Shown: positions 42,102 through 52,065, counted from the stretch's first letter. The stretch is 64,000 nucleotides of DNA from G032773895 sp965248935 (GCA_965248935.1 OZ252214.1:4154001-4218000); one strand, 5' to 3'. Made by a program: numbers and translations. The notes: generated from the sequence alone by a model not told the origin.

Positions 42102-44126
42102 ATGAAGTTAACGGTCATTCAGCGAATTAGTATTGGTTTCCTGCTGTTGGTGGTATTTTTGATTGGCATTGGTTACGCTGGAATTGCAGGGATAGATGGT
42201 ATTAGTAATAACCTGCAAAAAGTGACCACTAAAGCAATACCTATTAGCCAAAATACTACGGAGTTGGAAAAAGGGTTCGCTGCAGTTAACTTGGCGATGT
42301 ACCAGCATTATAATGCAACGAGCATTAATGCACTTGACCATTCAGAAAAAATCTTTAATACATTTAAAAAAGAATATAAACCCGTATTAGAAAAGCTTCA
42401 CCAACACCTTCGAGACACAGAGAATACTGAAGTTCAGCGGCAAAAAATTATTGAACTACTGGATACAGTACCGCAAGTTTTTGCCAGGGTGGATCAAACT
42501 ATGCGGGTATATAAGCTTTCTTTTGATAATATGCAAACATTAAAAAAACTGGATTCTGAAGTTGTTTCTTTGGAAGAGCGAAGTGAAAAAATTTTTAGAG
42601 AGGTTCGTATACTAAGCCTTAATTCTTCGGATAAGAAAGTTGTCGATAATGCAGTATTTCATATTTCCAAGGGGCTTAGCTTAGTTAAACTAGTGAGCGC
42701 AACAAATGATTTAGGTTCGTTTCGTCAATATATTCTTGACTATACCGATTGGCTGAAAGAATACGCCTCTATTGCATTTAAAATAAAAAAAATAATCAAT
42801 CGAAATAGCGGTGAAACTGCAGAAATATTGCAGACACAAAATGCTCTTGTTAGCGACTTAATTTATTTATTTGGCAACCTAAATGGTTACGGAAATATAA
42901 AAGAAATTTACTTGTCAACCAAAGAGACGTTATCGAAAAACTTATCTGAAAATCAAACTGCTTTGGAAGAAATTCGTCAGGATTTACAAGATGTAAACGA
43001 ATTTTCTAGTCGTTTTTCTGCAAATGTTGCTGAAAAAACAAAAAATTCTGTTTCAGCAAATAAACATACCATCATCGTTATAAGCTTAATTGCTATAGCT
43101 TCGGGAGTTACGATTGCGGTATTGCTTATAGCCAGTATCCGTAAAGGTCTTCATGATATGATGAATACGTTACAGAGAATGGCAACGGGTGATCTTACCG
43201 AAAACCTTAGTAAACAGACAGAAGACGAGTTTGGTAAGCTGAAAGCATCAGCACACACCTTAAGCAATTATCTCAGGGACATGATTGATGCGATACAGAA
43301 TCAGTCTCGGTTTATTCTTGAATCTATTGAACAAACCCAATGTGTCACTGTAGATACCAAATCAGCCATCAGTGGGCAAAAATCAGAGATTGATATGGTT
43401 GCTACCGCGATGCAGGAAATGACCGCGACTATTCGAGAGGTCTCTCATATCGCTCAAGATACTTTTAATGAAATGGTTGAAGCACACAAACATGCTAGCC
43501 ATGGGCAGGAGCACATTAAAGAAAATAAAGATCTTACCGTGACGCTTAAGGATGATATGGATACCGCATCAGAAGTGATTGAACAGTTAGATAAAGATGT
43601 CAGAAAAATTGAAGAGATTTTGCAAGTGATTGACGCTATTGCACAGCAAACCAATTTACTCGCATTAAATGCGGCTATTGAAGCGGCAAGGGCAGGGGAG
43701 CATGGTCGAGGGTTCTCCGTGGTTGCCGATGAAGTAAGAACCTTGGCAAGTCGCACACAGGAGTCAACGGAAGAAATTAAGCAGAATATTGATACATTGC
43801 TGTCTAGCTCTGTTCAAGCGGTGAACTCGATTACGCGGTCGCAAGAAAAAACGGGGCATTCCGTTGAAAAAGCACAAGCCATTAATGAACAAATTGAGCG
43901 AATTGTCGGAATTATGACAAGAACGAAAGATATGAACATGCAGATAGCAACAGCCTCAGAAGAGCAAAGCTCTGTGACGGAAGAAGTCACAAAGAATATT
44001 ACTCGTATATTGGATTTGGCTAACAGTACCGAAAAAGGAGCGGAAATCAATGAAGCTCGTATGAATGAACTGCTGGAATCTTCCCATGTGCTTGAATCCA
44101 TTGTTGAAAAATTCAAATTGAATTAA
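42102..44126 (+). CDS. Methyl-accepting chemotaxis protein
   Basis: A 674-aa receptor: first membrane helix (about 9-30), a long helical periplasmic sensor (about 31-325) without a recognisable PAS or Cache fold, second membrane helix (HTIIVISLIAIASGVTIAVLLIASI, about 328-352), HAMP, and a cytoplasmic signalling domain with the hairpin tip IEEILQVIDAIAQQTNLLALNAAIEAARAGEHGRGFSVVADEVRTLA. Lies immediately before a solute-binding-protein gene, so it probably senses that protein's ligand. Confidence 0.95.
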   Translation: MKLTVIQRISIGFLLLVVFLIGIGYAGIAGIDGISNNLQKVTTKAIPISQNTTELEKGFAAVNLAMYQHYNATSINALDHSEKIFNTFKKEYKPVLEKLHQHLRDTENTEVQRQKIIELLDTVPQVFARVDQTMRVYKLSFDNMQTLKKLDSEVVSLEERSEKIFREVRILSLNSSDKKVVDNAVFHISKGLSLVKLVSATNDLGSFRQYILDYTDWLKEYASIAFKIKKIINRNSGETAEILQTQNALVSDLIYLFGNLNGYGNIKEIYLSTKETLSKNLSENQTALEEIRQDLQDVNEFSSRFSANVAEKTKNSVSANKHTIIVISLIAIASGVTIAVLLIASIRKGLHDMMNTLQRMATGDLTENLSKQTEDEFGKLKASAHTLSNYLRDMIDAIQNQSRFILESIEQTQCVTVDTKSAISGQKSEIDMVATAMQEMTATIREVSHIAQDTFNEMVEAHKHASHGQEHIKENKDLTVTLKDDMDTASEVIEQLDKDVRKIEEILQVIDAIAQQTNLLALNAAIEAARAGEHGRGFSVVADEVRTLASRTQESTEEIKQNIDTLLSSSVQAVNSITRSQEKTGHSVEKAQAINEQIERIVGIMTRTKDMNMQIATASEEQSSVTEEVTKNITRILDLANSTEKGAEINEARMNELLESSHVLESIVEKFKLN

Positions 44127-44152
44127 TTCGGAAAGGTTTGAGAGATGAATAC

Positions 44153-45406
44153 ATGAAATGTTTTGTTTGGTTAGTATTACTTTCTATTTTTACAAGCCTA
44201 CCAGTGCAATCTGAAACTACCGTTTCTTTATACACTTGGCGAGCGCAGGAAAAAGTTTTATGGGATGTCATATCTGAGGGAAATATGATTCCAGGGGTAA
44301 AAATAGATGTGCGGGTTGTGCGTTACCAAACTCACGAATCCTACCAACCTCATATCACTATTGAAATACTCCACGATAATGCAGACCTTTTTCAATGGTC
44401 TCCCGGCGCTGCCAAATTAAAACCTCTTATTGATAAAAACCTAATTAAACCAAACCAAGCCGATGTGAGTGATATAAATAAGGCTGCATTACTTGCCTCT
44501 TTAGGCCCGGATGGAAAATATTACGGCGTGCCTTTTGCCCTGCAACTGGAATCTCTCTTAATCAATAAAAAGAAAGCCGAGAAGCTGGGCGTCTATTCTC
44601 AACCTAAAAACCTGAACGAGTTAGCGCAGAAATTTGCAACAATTAAGGCCGCAGGTGTCACCCCTTTACATATAGCCGGTGAAGCGAATTGGCTTATTAA
44701 GCAGGTAATTGGGGAAGTGCTGGTTGCTGGGTTAGTGGATGCTGAATACACACAAAGACTGATTAACGGTAAAGCGTGTTTTAATAGCGAAGAATTTACC
44801 GAGATTTTTAGAGTGTTAAGTGAATGGAGAGATGCCGGTTACGTTAATACAAACTGGGAGACAGAGGGTTATACCGGCATGAACAGTAGCGTTGCTATGG
44901 GTAACTCTGTTGCCTCATTTGATGGCGGCTGGAAAACTGGCCCTGCTTCAAACTTTTGGGATGTTGATCCAAATTTTGAATTCGGTTTTTGGTCTGTACC
45001 TGGAAAAAGTAATAAGGTATATGCACTTGGAGACGGCAGTTATCAGGTAAACCACACATCTTCTAGGGCGGTGGCGGCCTATAAAGTTTTGCAGTTTACC
45101 GCTACGCAAGAGTTTGCTGAACTGTTTGCCGAGCATGTGAAAGAACTTCCAGCGTATGGTGGACCTATTTCTATATCCAACCCGTTATTAAGGAATATGT
45201 CTAAGCAGTTAGCTGAAAATTCTTATACTGTGAGTCTATTTACTGCTGACAGTGTTAATAAAAAAGAACCTAGCTATAACTCTTTGATTGTCGATGCGTT
45301 TAAAAGCGTAATGAAGGGGGATTCAACACCTGAGCAAGCGGGAGAATACATTCAAAAAGGGTTAAATGGCTGGCGGTATATAGGCGCTAAGCGCTGCAAA
45401 ATTTAA
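44153..45406 (+). CDS. Extracellular solute-binding protein, family 1 (sugar type)
   Basis: A 417-aa periplasmic binding protein: signal peptide KCFVWLVLLSIFTSLPVQS, then TTVSLYTWRAQEKVLWDVI and the later GNSVASFDGGWK region typical of carbohydrate-binding family 1 proteins, with PFALQLESLLINKKKAEKLG. No ABC permease or ATPase is nearby. It follows the chemoreceptor by 26 bases, so the two are likely cotranscribed and the protein may act as the receptor's ligand-presenting subunit rather than in transport. Confidence 0.88.
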   Translation: MKCFVWLVLLSIFTSLPVQSETTVSLYTWRAQEKVLWDVISEGNMIPGVKIDVRVVRYQTHESYQPHITIEILHDNADLFQWSPGAAKLKPLIDKNLIKPNQADVSDINKAALLASLGPDGKYYGVPFALQLESLLINKKKAEKLGVYSQPKNLNELAQKFATIKAAGVTPLHIAGEANWLIKQVIGEVLVAGLVDAEYTQRLINGKACFNSEEFTEIFRVLSEWRDAGYVNTNWETEGYTGMNSSVAMGNSVASFDGGWKTGPASNFWDVDPNFEFGFWSVPGKSNKVYALGDGSYQVNHTSSRAVAAYKVLQFTATQEFAELFAEHVKELPAYGGPISISNPLLRNMSKQLAENSYTVSLFTADSVNKKEPSYNSLIVDAFKSVMKGDSTPEQAGEYIQKGLNGWRYIGAKRCKI

Positions 45407-45586
45407 ACTGAATTTTTATAAGCGTTAATTTTAAATAAAAATGACGTTAAATCAACTTTCTACGACCTTAAACCCTCCGAAGACTTGGAAGGCATGGTTG
45501 TCAGGAACCAAGCTATCCAAGCTCAAAAGCAGGCTGTATTGGCATTGTTTATTCATAAAAATAGGATGCCGTATATTGTGGCAGTT

Positions 45587-47227
45587 TTACGGCGCATGAA
45601 CAATAATGTTCTGCGCTGCGTAATTGGTTGGTACTAGGATGGTGTTTTGAGCTATATCGGATTTTTCTGGGTGATCTAGGGAGTAGTGCAGCCCTCTGCT
45701 TTCTTTCCGTTGCATTGCTGAGAGAATAATAAGTTCGGCTACCATTGCTAAGTTTCTCAATTCGATTAAGTCATTGCCAACGATATGGTGTGAGTAGTAT
45801 TCGTTAATTTCTTTTTGCAGTAGCTTAATACGATGGGAGGCGCGCTCTAAACGTTTTTGAGTGCGTACAATTCCCACGTAGTCCCACATAAAACGCCGTA
45901 GTTCGTCCCAGTTGTGGGAAATAACCACGTCTTCATCGGAATCCGTTACTTTTGATTCATCCCAGGGTTTTACGTTAGGCATGGTGATATTATTCAGGCG
46001 AAATTCGATACTATTCGCGGCAGATTGAGCATAAACAATACACTCCAACAATGAGTTGCTTGCCATACGATTTGCTCCGTGCAACCCAGTAAAGGTGGTT
46101 TCACCAATGGCGTAGAGATTTTTTAAATCCGTCTCTCCATTGTTATTGACAACGACTCCGCCACAGGTGTAGTGGGCGGCTGGAACAACAGGAATGGCTT
46201 CTTGGGTAATATCGATGCCAAACTCCAGGCACTTTTTATAAACAGTCGGGAAATGTGAGGTAATAAAGTCTTTCGATTTATGGCTAATATCCAAATAAAC
46301 ACAATCACTACCAATACGCTTCATTTCATGGTCAATTGCGCGGGCAACGATGTCTCTCGGGGCTAATTCTTTAAGGGGGTGAAATTTGTGCATAAAAGCT
46401 TCACCATTTGGAAGCTTAAGCGTTGCCCCTTCCCCTCGAAGTGCTTCGGTCATTAAAAAAGATTTTGCTTTAGGGTGGTATAGGCAGGTTGGGTGGAATT
46501 GATTAAATTCCATATTGGCTACCCGACAGCCAGCTCGCCAAGCCATAGCAATGCCGTCGCCAGATGCGCCGTCGGGGTTGCTAGTATATAAATAGACTTT
46601 GCTTGCCCCTCCGGTTGCAAGTACAACGGTTTTTGCTGCAATGGCTTTAACTCGATCATTTTTTCGGTCGTAAACATAGGCTCCGGCGCAACGTAGTTTT
46701 GAGCTTCCTGGTTCCGCTTGTTTGATTAGGTCTACAGCAATATGGTGTTCTAGTAGAGTTATGCTGTTGGTGCTTTTTGCTTGATCACTGAGGGTGGACT
46801 GAATCGCTTTGCCTGTGGCATCGGCGCTATGAATTACTCGCCGGTGGCTATGTCCGCCCTCTCGGGTAAGGTGCAAACTTCCTGATTCTTGAATTCTTGT
46901 AAAGTCCACTCCTAAATTGAGTAACCATTCGATGGCAGCTTTGCTTCTATTAACGGTAAATTTAACGGTCTCTTCCATGCAAAGGCCGGCACCGGCGGCT
47001 AGGGTATCGGCAACGTGAGACTCAATGCTGTCTTTGTCGTCCAGCACTGCGGCAATTCCCCCTTGTGCGTATCGAGTCGAACCTTCTTGTAGTTCGCCTT
47101 TACTTAATACTACAACCTGGGCATTTTTTGACAAATTTAGTGCGAGAGTGAGGCCGGCTGCTCCGCTGCCAATAACGAGTACGTCGTATTCATTTTTGAG
47201 TTCTTGAAAGTTGGGAGAGGAGGACAT
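45587..47227 (-). CDS. nadB: L-aspartate oxidase
   Basis: A 546-aa flavoprotein that oxidises L-aspartate to iminoaspartate, first step of NAD synthesis. The FAD site VLVIGSGAAGLTLALNL, the KGELQEGSTRYAQGGIAA loop, HTAD/ HRRVIHSADATGKAIQ, and the active-site segments LMTEALRGEGATLKLPNGE and APRDIVARAID are present. Length fits the family. It is divergent from rpoE, the order seen in Pseudomonas and relatives. Confidence 0.97.
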   Translation of the reverse strand: MSSSPNFQELKNEYDVLVIGSGAAGLTLALNLSKNAQVVVLSKGELQEGSTRYAQGGIAAVLDDKDSIESHVADTLAAGAGLCMEETVKFTVNRSKAAIEWLLNLGVDFTRIQESGSLHLTREGGHSHRRVIHSADATGKAIQSTLSDQAKSTNSITLLEHHIAVDLIKQAEPGSSKLRCAGAYVYDRKNDRVKAIAAKTVVLATGGASKVYLYTSNPDGASGDGIAMAWRAGCRVANMEFNQFHPTCLYHPKAKSFLMTEALRGEGATLKLPNGEAFMHKFHPLKELAPRDIVARAIDHEMKRIGSDCVYLDISHKSKDFITSHFPTVYKKCLEFGIDITQEAIPVVPAAHYTCGGVVVNNNGETDLKNLYAIGETTFTGLHGANRMASNSLLECIVYAQSAANSIEFRLNNITMPNVKPWDESKVTDSDEDVVISHNWDELRRFMWDYVGIVRTQKRLERASHRIKLLQKEINEYYSHHIVGNDLIELRNLAMVAELIILSAMQRKESRGLHYSLDHPEKSDIAQNTILVPTNYAAQNIIVHAP

Positions 47228-47391
47228 ACGGATGTATTAATTTTGCTTGGATGGTTTGTATTGTAAATAACTTTTTAAAAACTAGGCTATGGCCTAAGTT
47301 AATGCTTTGGTAGTATACATCCATATTTGCCTTCCGCTCACTTTTTTCCATTGAACTTGATTGTTTAATGAACGTTTAATGGCTTATCTGG

Positions 47392-47417
47392 GAACTTTGA
47401 GTGATAGAGAGAGGTCT
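47392..47417 (+). promoter_or_regulatory. Candidate sigma-E-type promoter of rpoE
   Basis: GAACTT (47392) and TCT (47415) are 17 bases apart, matching the sigma-E pattern GAACTT-N16-17-TCTGA in the -35 element and part of the -10. About 130 bases before rpoE, whose autoregulation is usual. Confidence 0.45.
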
Positions 47418-47549
47418 CTTGCCTTGTGCTGGTGACTAACTTAGAGGCACTAATAAAATATAAATACTTAAATAAGATCGCTTGAATTATAAAAGTCGGC
47501 TTATATTTGTCCAACAATTGTTGGTTTTAGTTGTTTTGGGGAGTATTGA

Positions 47550-48134
47550 ATGACGGCGCAGCCCGCGGCGCAAGCAACAGACAAGCAGTTAGTCGAAAGA
47601 GTACAAAAAGGAGATAAACGAGCCTTCGATCTGCTGGTGCTTAAGTATCAGCATAAAATTATTTCGATTATTAGCCGTTATATTAAAGATTCCGGCGAAG
47701 TCTATGATGTTGCCCAAGAAGCCTTTATTAAAGCCTATCGAGCTATTGGGAGCTTCCGTGGAGAGTCGGCGTTTTATACGTGGATATACCGAATAGCGAT
47801 TAATACGGCTAAAAATCATTTGGTTTCCCGTGGTCGCCGCCCCCCTTCGTCGGATGTGGAAATAGAGGATGCGGAGTATTACTCGGGGGGTGAACAGTTG
47901 AAGGACCTTTCCTCTCCCGAAAATCAGATGATGCGTGATCAAATGGAGGAGGTGGTCCATCAGGCGATACGAGATTTACCAGAGGATTTAAGAACGGCTG
48001 TAACCCTGCGAGAAATGGAGGGGTTAAGTTATGAAGACATTGCCGATGTGATGGGTTGCCCTGTCGGAACTGTGCGTTCGAGGATATTTAGGGCTCGTGA
48101 AGCGATAGATAAGCAGTTGGCCCCACTTATCTAA
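47550..48134 (+). CDS. rpoE: RNA polymerase sigma factor RpoE (AlgU)
   Basis: A 194-aa extracytoplasmic-function sigma factor controlling the envelope stress regulon. Sigma-70 region 2 (FDLLVLKYQHKIISIISRYI...YDVAQEAFIKAYRAIGSFRGESAFYTWIYRIAINTAKNHL) and region 4 (VHQAIRDLPEDLRTAVTLREMEGLSYEDIADVMGCPVGTVRSRIFRAREAI) are intact. It heads the rpoE-rseA-rseB-rseC-degQ cluster. Its last seven codons including the stop are tandemly triplicated. Confidence 0.97.
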   Translation: MTAQPAAQATDKQLVERVQKGDKRAFDLLVLKYQHKIISIISRYIKDSGEVYDVAQEAFIKAYRAIGSFRGESAFYTWIYRIAINTAKNHLVSRGRRPPSSDVEIEDAEYYSGGEQLKDLSSPENQMMRDQMEEVVHQAIRDLPEDLRTAVTLREMEGLSYEDIADVMGCPVGTVRSRIFRAREAIDKQLAPLI

Positions 48135-48181
48135 GGTTTGGCCTCTCCTATCTAAAATTTGGCCCCATCTATCTAAAATAA
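48119..48181 (+). repeat. 21-bp tandem repeat x3 duplicating the rpoE stop
   Basis: Three 21-base units, each reading LAPLI*, LASPI*, LAPSI* in the rpoE frame, so the end of the gene with its stop codon has been copied in frame twice. Readthrough of the first stop would add only a few residues. Confidence 0.93.
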
Positions 48182-48439
48182 AGTGGATTAAAAGTCATTT
48201 GAAATCACTTAATGGCATAAAAAATAACTTTTTTTGATAAAATGTTGAAACAAAATAAGAATTTGTGTGTCTCACTTAACGTTACAGATAAGAATTGGTA
48301 GTGTTTTAAAGGGGTGTTTAAATTTTGAACTGCCTTTTATCTAATAATTAGTCTGATTTTTTGAATCTTAAGGCTAATGGGTTTATAACCTTTAATAACT
48401 ACATTCCTAACCGCTAAATATCGTTGATAGGCTTTCTCT

Positions 48440-49111
48440 ATGACAGATAAAACAGACAATGCACTGAATGAAGCGATTTCCTCTATGGTAGATGGAGAAG
48501 CAAATGAGTTAGATATTCAGCGCGTACTCAAGGCAACGGGTGAAAGTGAAGAGGCGAGGGCGGCGTACCGTCGTTATCACCTCCAAAGCACTATTCGTAC
48601 AGGAGATTTACCTCCCGAGTATATGTTTGATCTGTCAGCCAAAATTCGTGATGCCATTGAAAATGAGGACGTTCAGACGCTAATACCAGTCTCTAATTGG
48701 CGTAAGTATACTGATGCTTTAGGTAAGACAGCGGTGGCGGCATCCGTGGCGTTTGCGTTTGTATTGGGTGTTCAGCAGTTTAACTCTTCTGAAGAGGTGG
48801 ATAGTTCACTACAAGCGTCCAACCAGTTTACGCCTGCTTCATCCACTCCAAGTGGTTTTGAAATGCCCCCTCTGAATGCACGTACTGTCAGTAGTGTGCA
48901 AGGGGCACCTGAAATGCAGAGCAGTAATTTATCTAATTACTTACCCCCTGCTTCAACGGATTTAGATGTGGTGAATGCTGCCAATGACCCCGTATTGAGG
49001 GAATACCTTAATCGTTTGTTCCTAAAACACTCTGAACAGGCTTCGGTTGTGAATGGAATGCCTGTTATGCCACTTAGTCGCTCTTCTCGCTTAAGTGGTG
49101 TGGAGGAATAA
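48440..49111 (+). CDS. rseA: Sigma-E factor negative regulatory protein RseA (MucA)
   Basis: A 223-aa single-pass inner-membrane anti-sigma factor. The N-terminal domain (NEAISSMVDGEANELDIQRVL, AYRRYHLQSTIRTG) binds RpoE; a membrane helix lies at about 96-113 (TAVAASVAFAFVLGVQQF), and the periplasmic C-terminal tail is Ser/Pro-rich. Regulated proteolysis of this tail releases RpoE. Gap to rpoE is about 300 bases. Confidence 0.93.
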   Translation: MTDKTDNALNEAISSMVDGEANELDIQRVLKATGESEEARAAYRRYHLQSTIRTGDLPPEYMFDLSAKIRDAIENEDVQTLIPVSNWRKYTDALGKTAVAASVAFAFVLGVQQFNSSEEVDSSLQASNQFTPASSTPSGFEMPPLNARTVSSVQGAPEMQSSNLSNYLPPASTDLDVVNAANDPVLREYLNRLFLKHSEQASVVNGMPVMPLSRSSRLSGVEE

Positions 49112-49119
49112 ATACATCA

Positions 49120-50103
49120 ATGGCCTTCAAAGCAGGTTTGTTTCGTGTAGTTTTTCTCGTCAGCATACTTTTTAGTGCTCAAGTTGGAGCGACAACAGAA
49201 CAAACCCGGCCCAATGATATTGATGTCATTCTATCTCGAATGGCATCTTCATCTTCCAGGCTCTATTCTGGTACGCTAACCTATGAAAGCCAAGGGGCGA
49301 TAAGTAGCTTAAGGGTGTCACGTTTGGTTTCAGACGGCCAATTATTTGAACAGGTGGAGCGGCTTGACGGGCCGAATAGGAGTAATACCTTTGCCGGTGA
49401 GCCAAACTCCTGTATTTCTACGGGTAATTTTCTTATTCGTGGCGGAGCCTTTAAAAAGGAGTCTGGAGTAGAAGTATACCTTTCCAAAAACTATGAGTTC
49501 TCTATCCGTGGGTTAGATCGTATTGCAGATAGAGAGGTGGTGGTGGTGCAAATTTCTCCCCGAGATGAATTTAGGTATGGTTTAACTTTGGGTATAGATA
49601 GGGATTCCGGGGTTTTATTAAAATCTCTTGTGACGGCTCCAGGGGAAAAAGTGTTAGAGCGTTTCCAGTTTGTTAGCCTCCACCTTGAGAAAAAAAATAC
49701 GGCAAGTGATGCTATTGCAACGGCTACCAAGCCTCTTTGTCTCGCTCAAAACGATGCTGCCATGGTGGCGAAAAAATCTCCATGGGGGCCAACATGGCTA
49801 CCAAAAGGGTTTATATTGGCTGCCTCCAACTTTTCTAATGAAGATGGTTTTATGCAGACCTATACCGATGGTTTAGCGTCTTTTTCTCTATTTATTAAAT
49901 CCCCGCCAGGCGTGGCTGATAAAAGAGGTGAAGTTAGGATAGGGCAAGGTGTTGCCCAGCTAGGTTCTTCTTTAGCTGTTATGGCGGTGAAAATTTTAGA
50001 TGGACAGGCAGTTCACGTCACTGTTGTTGGAGAGGTTCCTCCCAAAACTGCCCGTGAAGTTATTCGTTCTGTGTCGGTCAAGTCAGCTCCTGCGAACTCT
50101 TAA
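49120..50103 (+). CDS. rseB: Sigma-E regulatory protein RseB (MucB)
   Basis: A 327-aa periplasmic protein with a signal peptide (to VGA, about 25). The LolA-like N-terminal domain (ILSRMASSSSRLYSGTLTYE, FEQVERLDGP) and the C-terminal domain (WLPKGFILAASN, AQLGSSLAVMAVKILDGQAVHVTVVGEVP) are recognisable. It protects RseA from proteolysis and senses mislocalised lipopolysaccharide. Only 8 bases after rseA; stop overlaps the next start. Confidence 0.93.
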   Translation: MAFKAGLFRVVFLVSILFSAQVGATTEQTRPNDIDVILSRMASSSSRLYSGTLTYESQGAISSLRVSRLVSDGQLFEQVERLDGPNRSNTFAGEPNSCISTGNFLIRGGAFKKESGVEVYLSKNYEFSIRGLDRIADREVVVVQISPRDEFRYGLTLGIDRDSGVLLKSLVTAPGEKVLERFQFVSLHLEKKNTASDAIATATKPLCLAQNDAAMVAKKSPWGPTWLPKGFILAASNFSNEDGFMQTYTDGLASFSLFIKSPPGVADKRGEVRIGQGVAQLGSSLAVMAVKILDGQAVHVTVVGEVPPKTAREVIRSVSVKSAPANS

Positions 50104-50558
50104 TGCTTACTGAAACTGGGAAAGTCGTGGCTGTTGAAGACGACGGTTTGTGGGTCGAAACGCTCAAACAGTCTGCGTGTATTCAGTGTCAAGCGCAAAA
50201 AGGGTGCGGACAAAAGTTATTAGTGGCTACTTCTGACAATATGTCCTACGTAAAGGCTGTTTTTTCAAAAGATTTCAACCTGCCCAGGGAAAAGCTTTGG
50301 GTTGTGGGCGACCAAGTCACTATAGGTATAGAGGAAAATGCCTTAGTTATAGGCACTTTTATCACTTATTTCATTCCGCTTTTCTTTCTTTTCTTTGGAG
50401 CCGTTCTGGCAAGTCAATTTGCTTTGGCCGATCAATTAGTTGCGCTTTTGTCATTTTTGTCATTGATCTTTGGTGGCTTTTTGGTGTCCAAGTTTTCGCA
50501 AAATCTGGAAAAGTCTGCAAGTGCTCAGGTGGTCATTGTTGGTGATCATTGTTGGTGA
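50103..50558 (+). CDS. rseC: RseC/MucC-type membrane protein
   Basis: A 151-aa protein with the N-terminal Cys motif SACIQCQAQKGCGQKLL and two membrane helices (ITYFIPLFFLFFGAVLASQFA, LVALLSFLSLIFGGFLVSKF). Family members influence sigma-E signalling and, in E. coli, help reduce SoxR. Its start overlaps the rseB stop (TAATG). The end of the gene lies in a 13-bp tandem repeat whose unit is not a multiple of three, so copy-number change would alter the last residues. Confidence 0.93.
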   Translation: MLTETGKVVAVEDDGLWVETLKQSACIQCQAQKGCGQKLLVATSDNMSYVKAVFSKDFNLPREKLWVVGDQVTIGIEENALVIGTFITYFIPLFFLFFGAVLASQFALADQLVALLSFLSLIFGGFLVSKFSQNLEKSASAQVVIVGDHCW

Positions 50559-50573
50559 TCATTGTTGGTGATC
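50535..50573 (+). repeat. 13-bp tandem repeat x3 spanning the rseC stop
   Basis: ATTGTTGGTGATC repeated three times without mismatch, followed by a partial AT. The stop at 50556-50558 is inside unit 2. Confidence 0.96.
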
Positions 50574-50667
50574 ATAGTTTCGTAAACTGAAATGTCAGTT
50601 TTATATATTACTTCCTATGTAGGTTTGTAGATACAGGAATAATACAAAGTAAAGTAGAGAGGTTTAA

Positions 50668-52065
50668 ATGAAGGTTCGACGTTTACTGTTAGCGTGTGTA
50701 TTGGCGGTATCCGCCATGCTTCCCATTACACAGGTGGCTGCAAATGTAGTTTCTGGTTTGCCAGATTTTACTCAGCTAATAGAAGCAAATTCTCCTGCTG
50801 TGGTAAAAATCAGTACTGTGGCACGAGTAAAAGGCGTTACGAGACAGCTTTCCCCTTATGGTAATCAAATTCCAGAAATATTTCGGCACCTGATTGAACC
50901 TCGTCAGATGCCAAGAAAAGATATGCGTTCTATGGGGTCGGGGTTTTTTATTTCGCAGGATGGTTATTTGTTAACAAATAACCATGTTATTGAAGGGGCG
51001 GATCAAATTTCTATTCGCTTGACTGACCGTAGAGAGTTTGATGCCGAAATTATTGGTGCAGACCCTAGTTCTGATTTGGCGTTGCTGAAGGTTAATCAAA
51101 CTGGCTTGCCCTATCTTAAGTTAGCTGACTCAGACACGTTAAAAATTGGTGAATGGGTGGTGGCGATTGGTTCCCCTTTTGGTCTTGAGTTTTCCGCGAG
51201 TGCGGGGATTATCAGCGCCATGGGGCGCTCAATTCCCACGGAGCAAAATGAAAACTATGTGCCTTTTATTCAAACCGATGTGGCTATTAACCCTGGTAAT
51301 TCTGGGGGGCCGCTTTTTAACCTCAAGGGGGAGGTGGTTGGCGTTAATTCCCAAATTTACACGCGCTCAGGAGGCTCTATTGGCCTTTCTTTTGCCATAC
51401 CTTCGAATACTGTCAATAACGTTGTCGCTCAACTGAGAGTTAAGGGTCGGGTTGATAGAGGTTGGTTGGGCGTTGTTATCCAGGAAGTGGATAGAAACCT
51501 AGCGGAATCTTTTGGTTTGGATAAGCCTATTGGTGCTTTGATTGCTCAACTTGAGCCAGGTGGGCCTGCTGAGAAGGGTGGGGTTCACGTTGGTGATGTT
51601 GTTATTGAGTTTAACGGCTCTCGTATCGAGACTATGGGAGACCTTCCCCATGCTGTTGGTTCTACGGCACCCGGAGAGAAGGTGGGTATGCTTGTTGTCC
51701 GCCAGGGGAAAAAGAAAACCCTTAAGGTTGTGGTGGATACCTTAGGGGGGAACGATGTTTCAGCTACGCCTGCCAGTTCTTTAGGCGGGCGTTTGGGAGT
51801 CCTTGTTGAAAATGTGGATGATAGAACAAAGTCTGCCTGGAGGTTGAAGGGTGGGGTTGTTGTCCGCAATGTCTCTCCAGATAGCGCTGCCGCCAAGTCG
51901 GGTATTGCACTAGGAGACGTTATTGTTCAAATTGGCTATGAGGATGTATGGGATGAAAAAGAATTTTATCAAATTGTTGATTCTCTCCCAGCGGATACAC
52001 TCGTACCTATTCGTTTCTTCCGTGAGGGTCGTCCGACTTTCCGTACTATTATGCTAAAGAAATAA
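50668..52065 (+). CDS. degQ: Periplasmic serine protease DegQ/MucD (Do family)
   Basis: A 465-aa HtrA protease/chaperone: signal peptide (RRLLLACVLAVSAMLPITQVAA), trypsin-like domain with His in LTNNHVIEGADQI (about 110), Asp in DPSSDLALLKV (about 139) and Ser in NPGNSGGPLF (about 214), then two PDZ domains (about 265-350 and 375-460). Fourth partner of the sigma-E cluster, as mucD in Pseudomonas. It degrades misfolded periplasmic proteins. Confidence 0.96.
   Translation: MKVRRLLLACVLAVSAMLPITQVAANVVSGLPDFTQLIEANSPAVVKISTVARVKGVTRQLSPYGNQIPEIFRHLIEPRQMPRKDMRSMGSGFFISQDGYLLTNNHVIEGADQISIRLTDRREFDAEIIGADPSSDLALLKVNQTGLPYLKLADSDTLKIGEWVVAIGSPFGLEFSASAGIISAMGRSIPTEQNENYVPFIQTDVAINPGNSGGPLFNLKGEVVGVNSQIYTRSGGSIGLSFAIPSNTVNNVVAQLRVKGRVDRGWLGVVIQEVDRNLAESFGLDKPIGALIAQLEPGGPAEKGGVHVGDVVIEFNGSRIETMGDLPHAVGSTAPGEKVGMLVVRQGKKKTLKVVVDTLGGNDVSATPASSLGGRLGVLVENVDDRTKSAWRLKGGVVVRNVSPDSAAAKSGIALGDVIVQIGYEDVWDEKEFYQIVDSLPADTLVPIRFFREGRPTFRTIMLKK

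Noticed and set aside
45440..45450. GTTAAAT near 45444 as an attC core
   Set aside because: No palindromic partner and it lies between ordinary chromosomal genes; a chance match.
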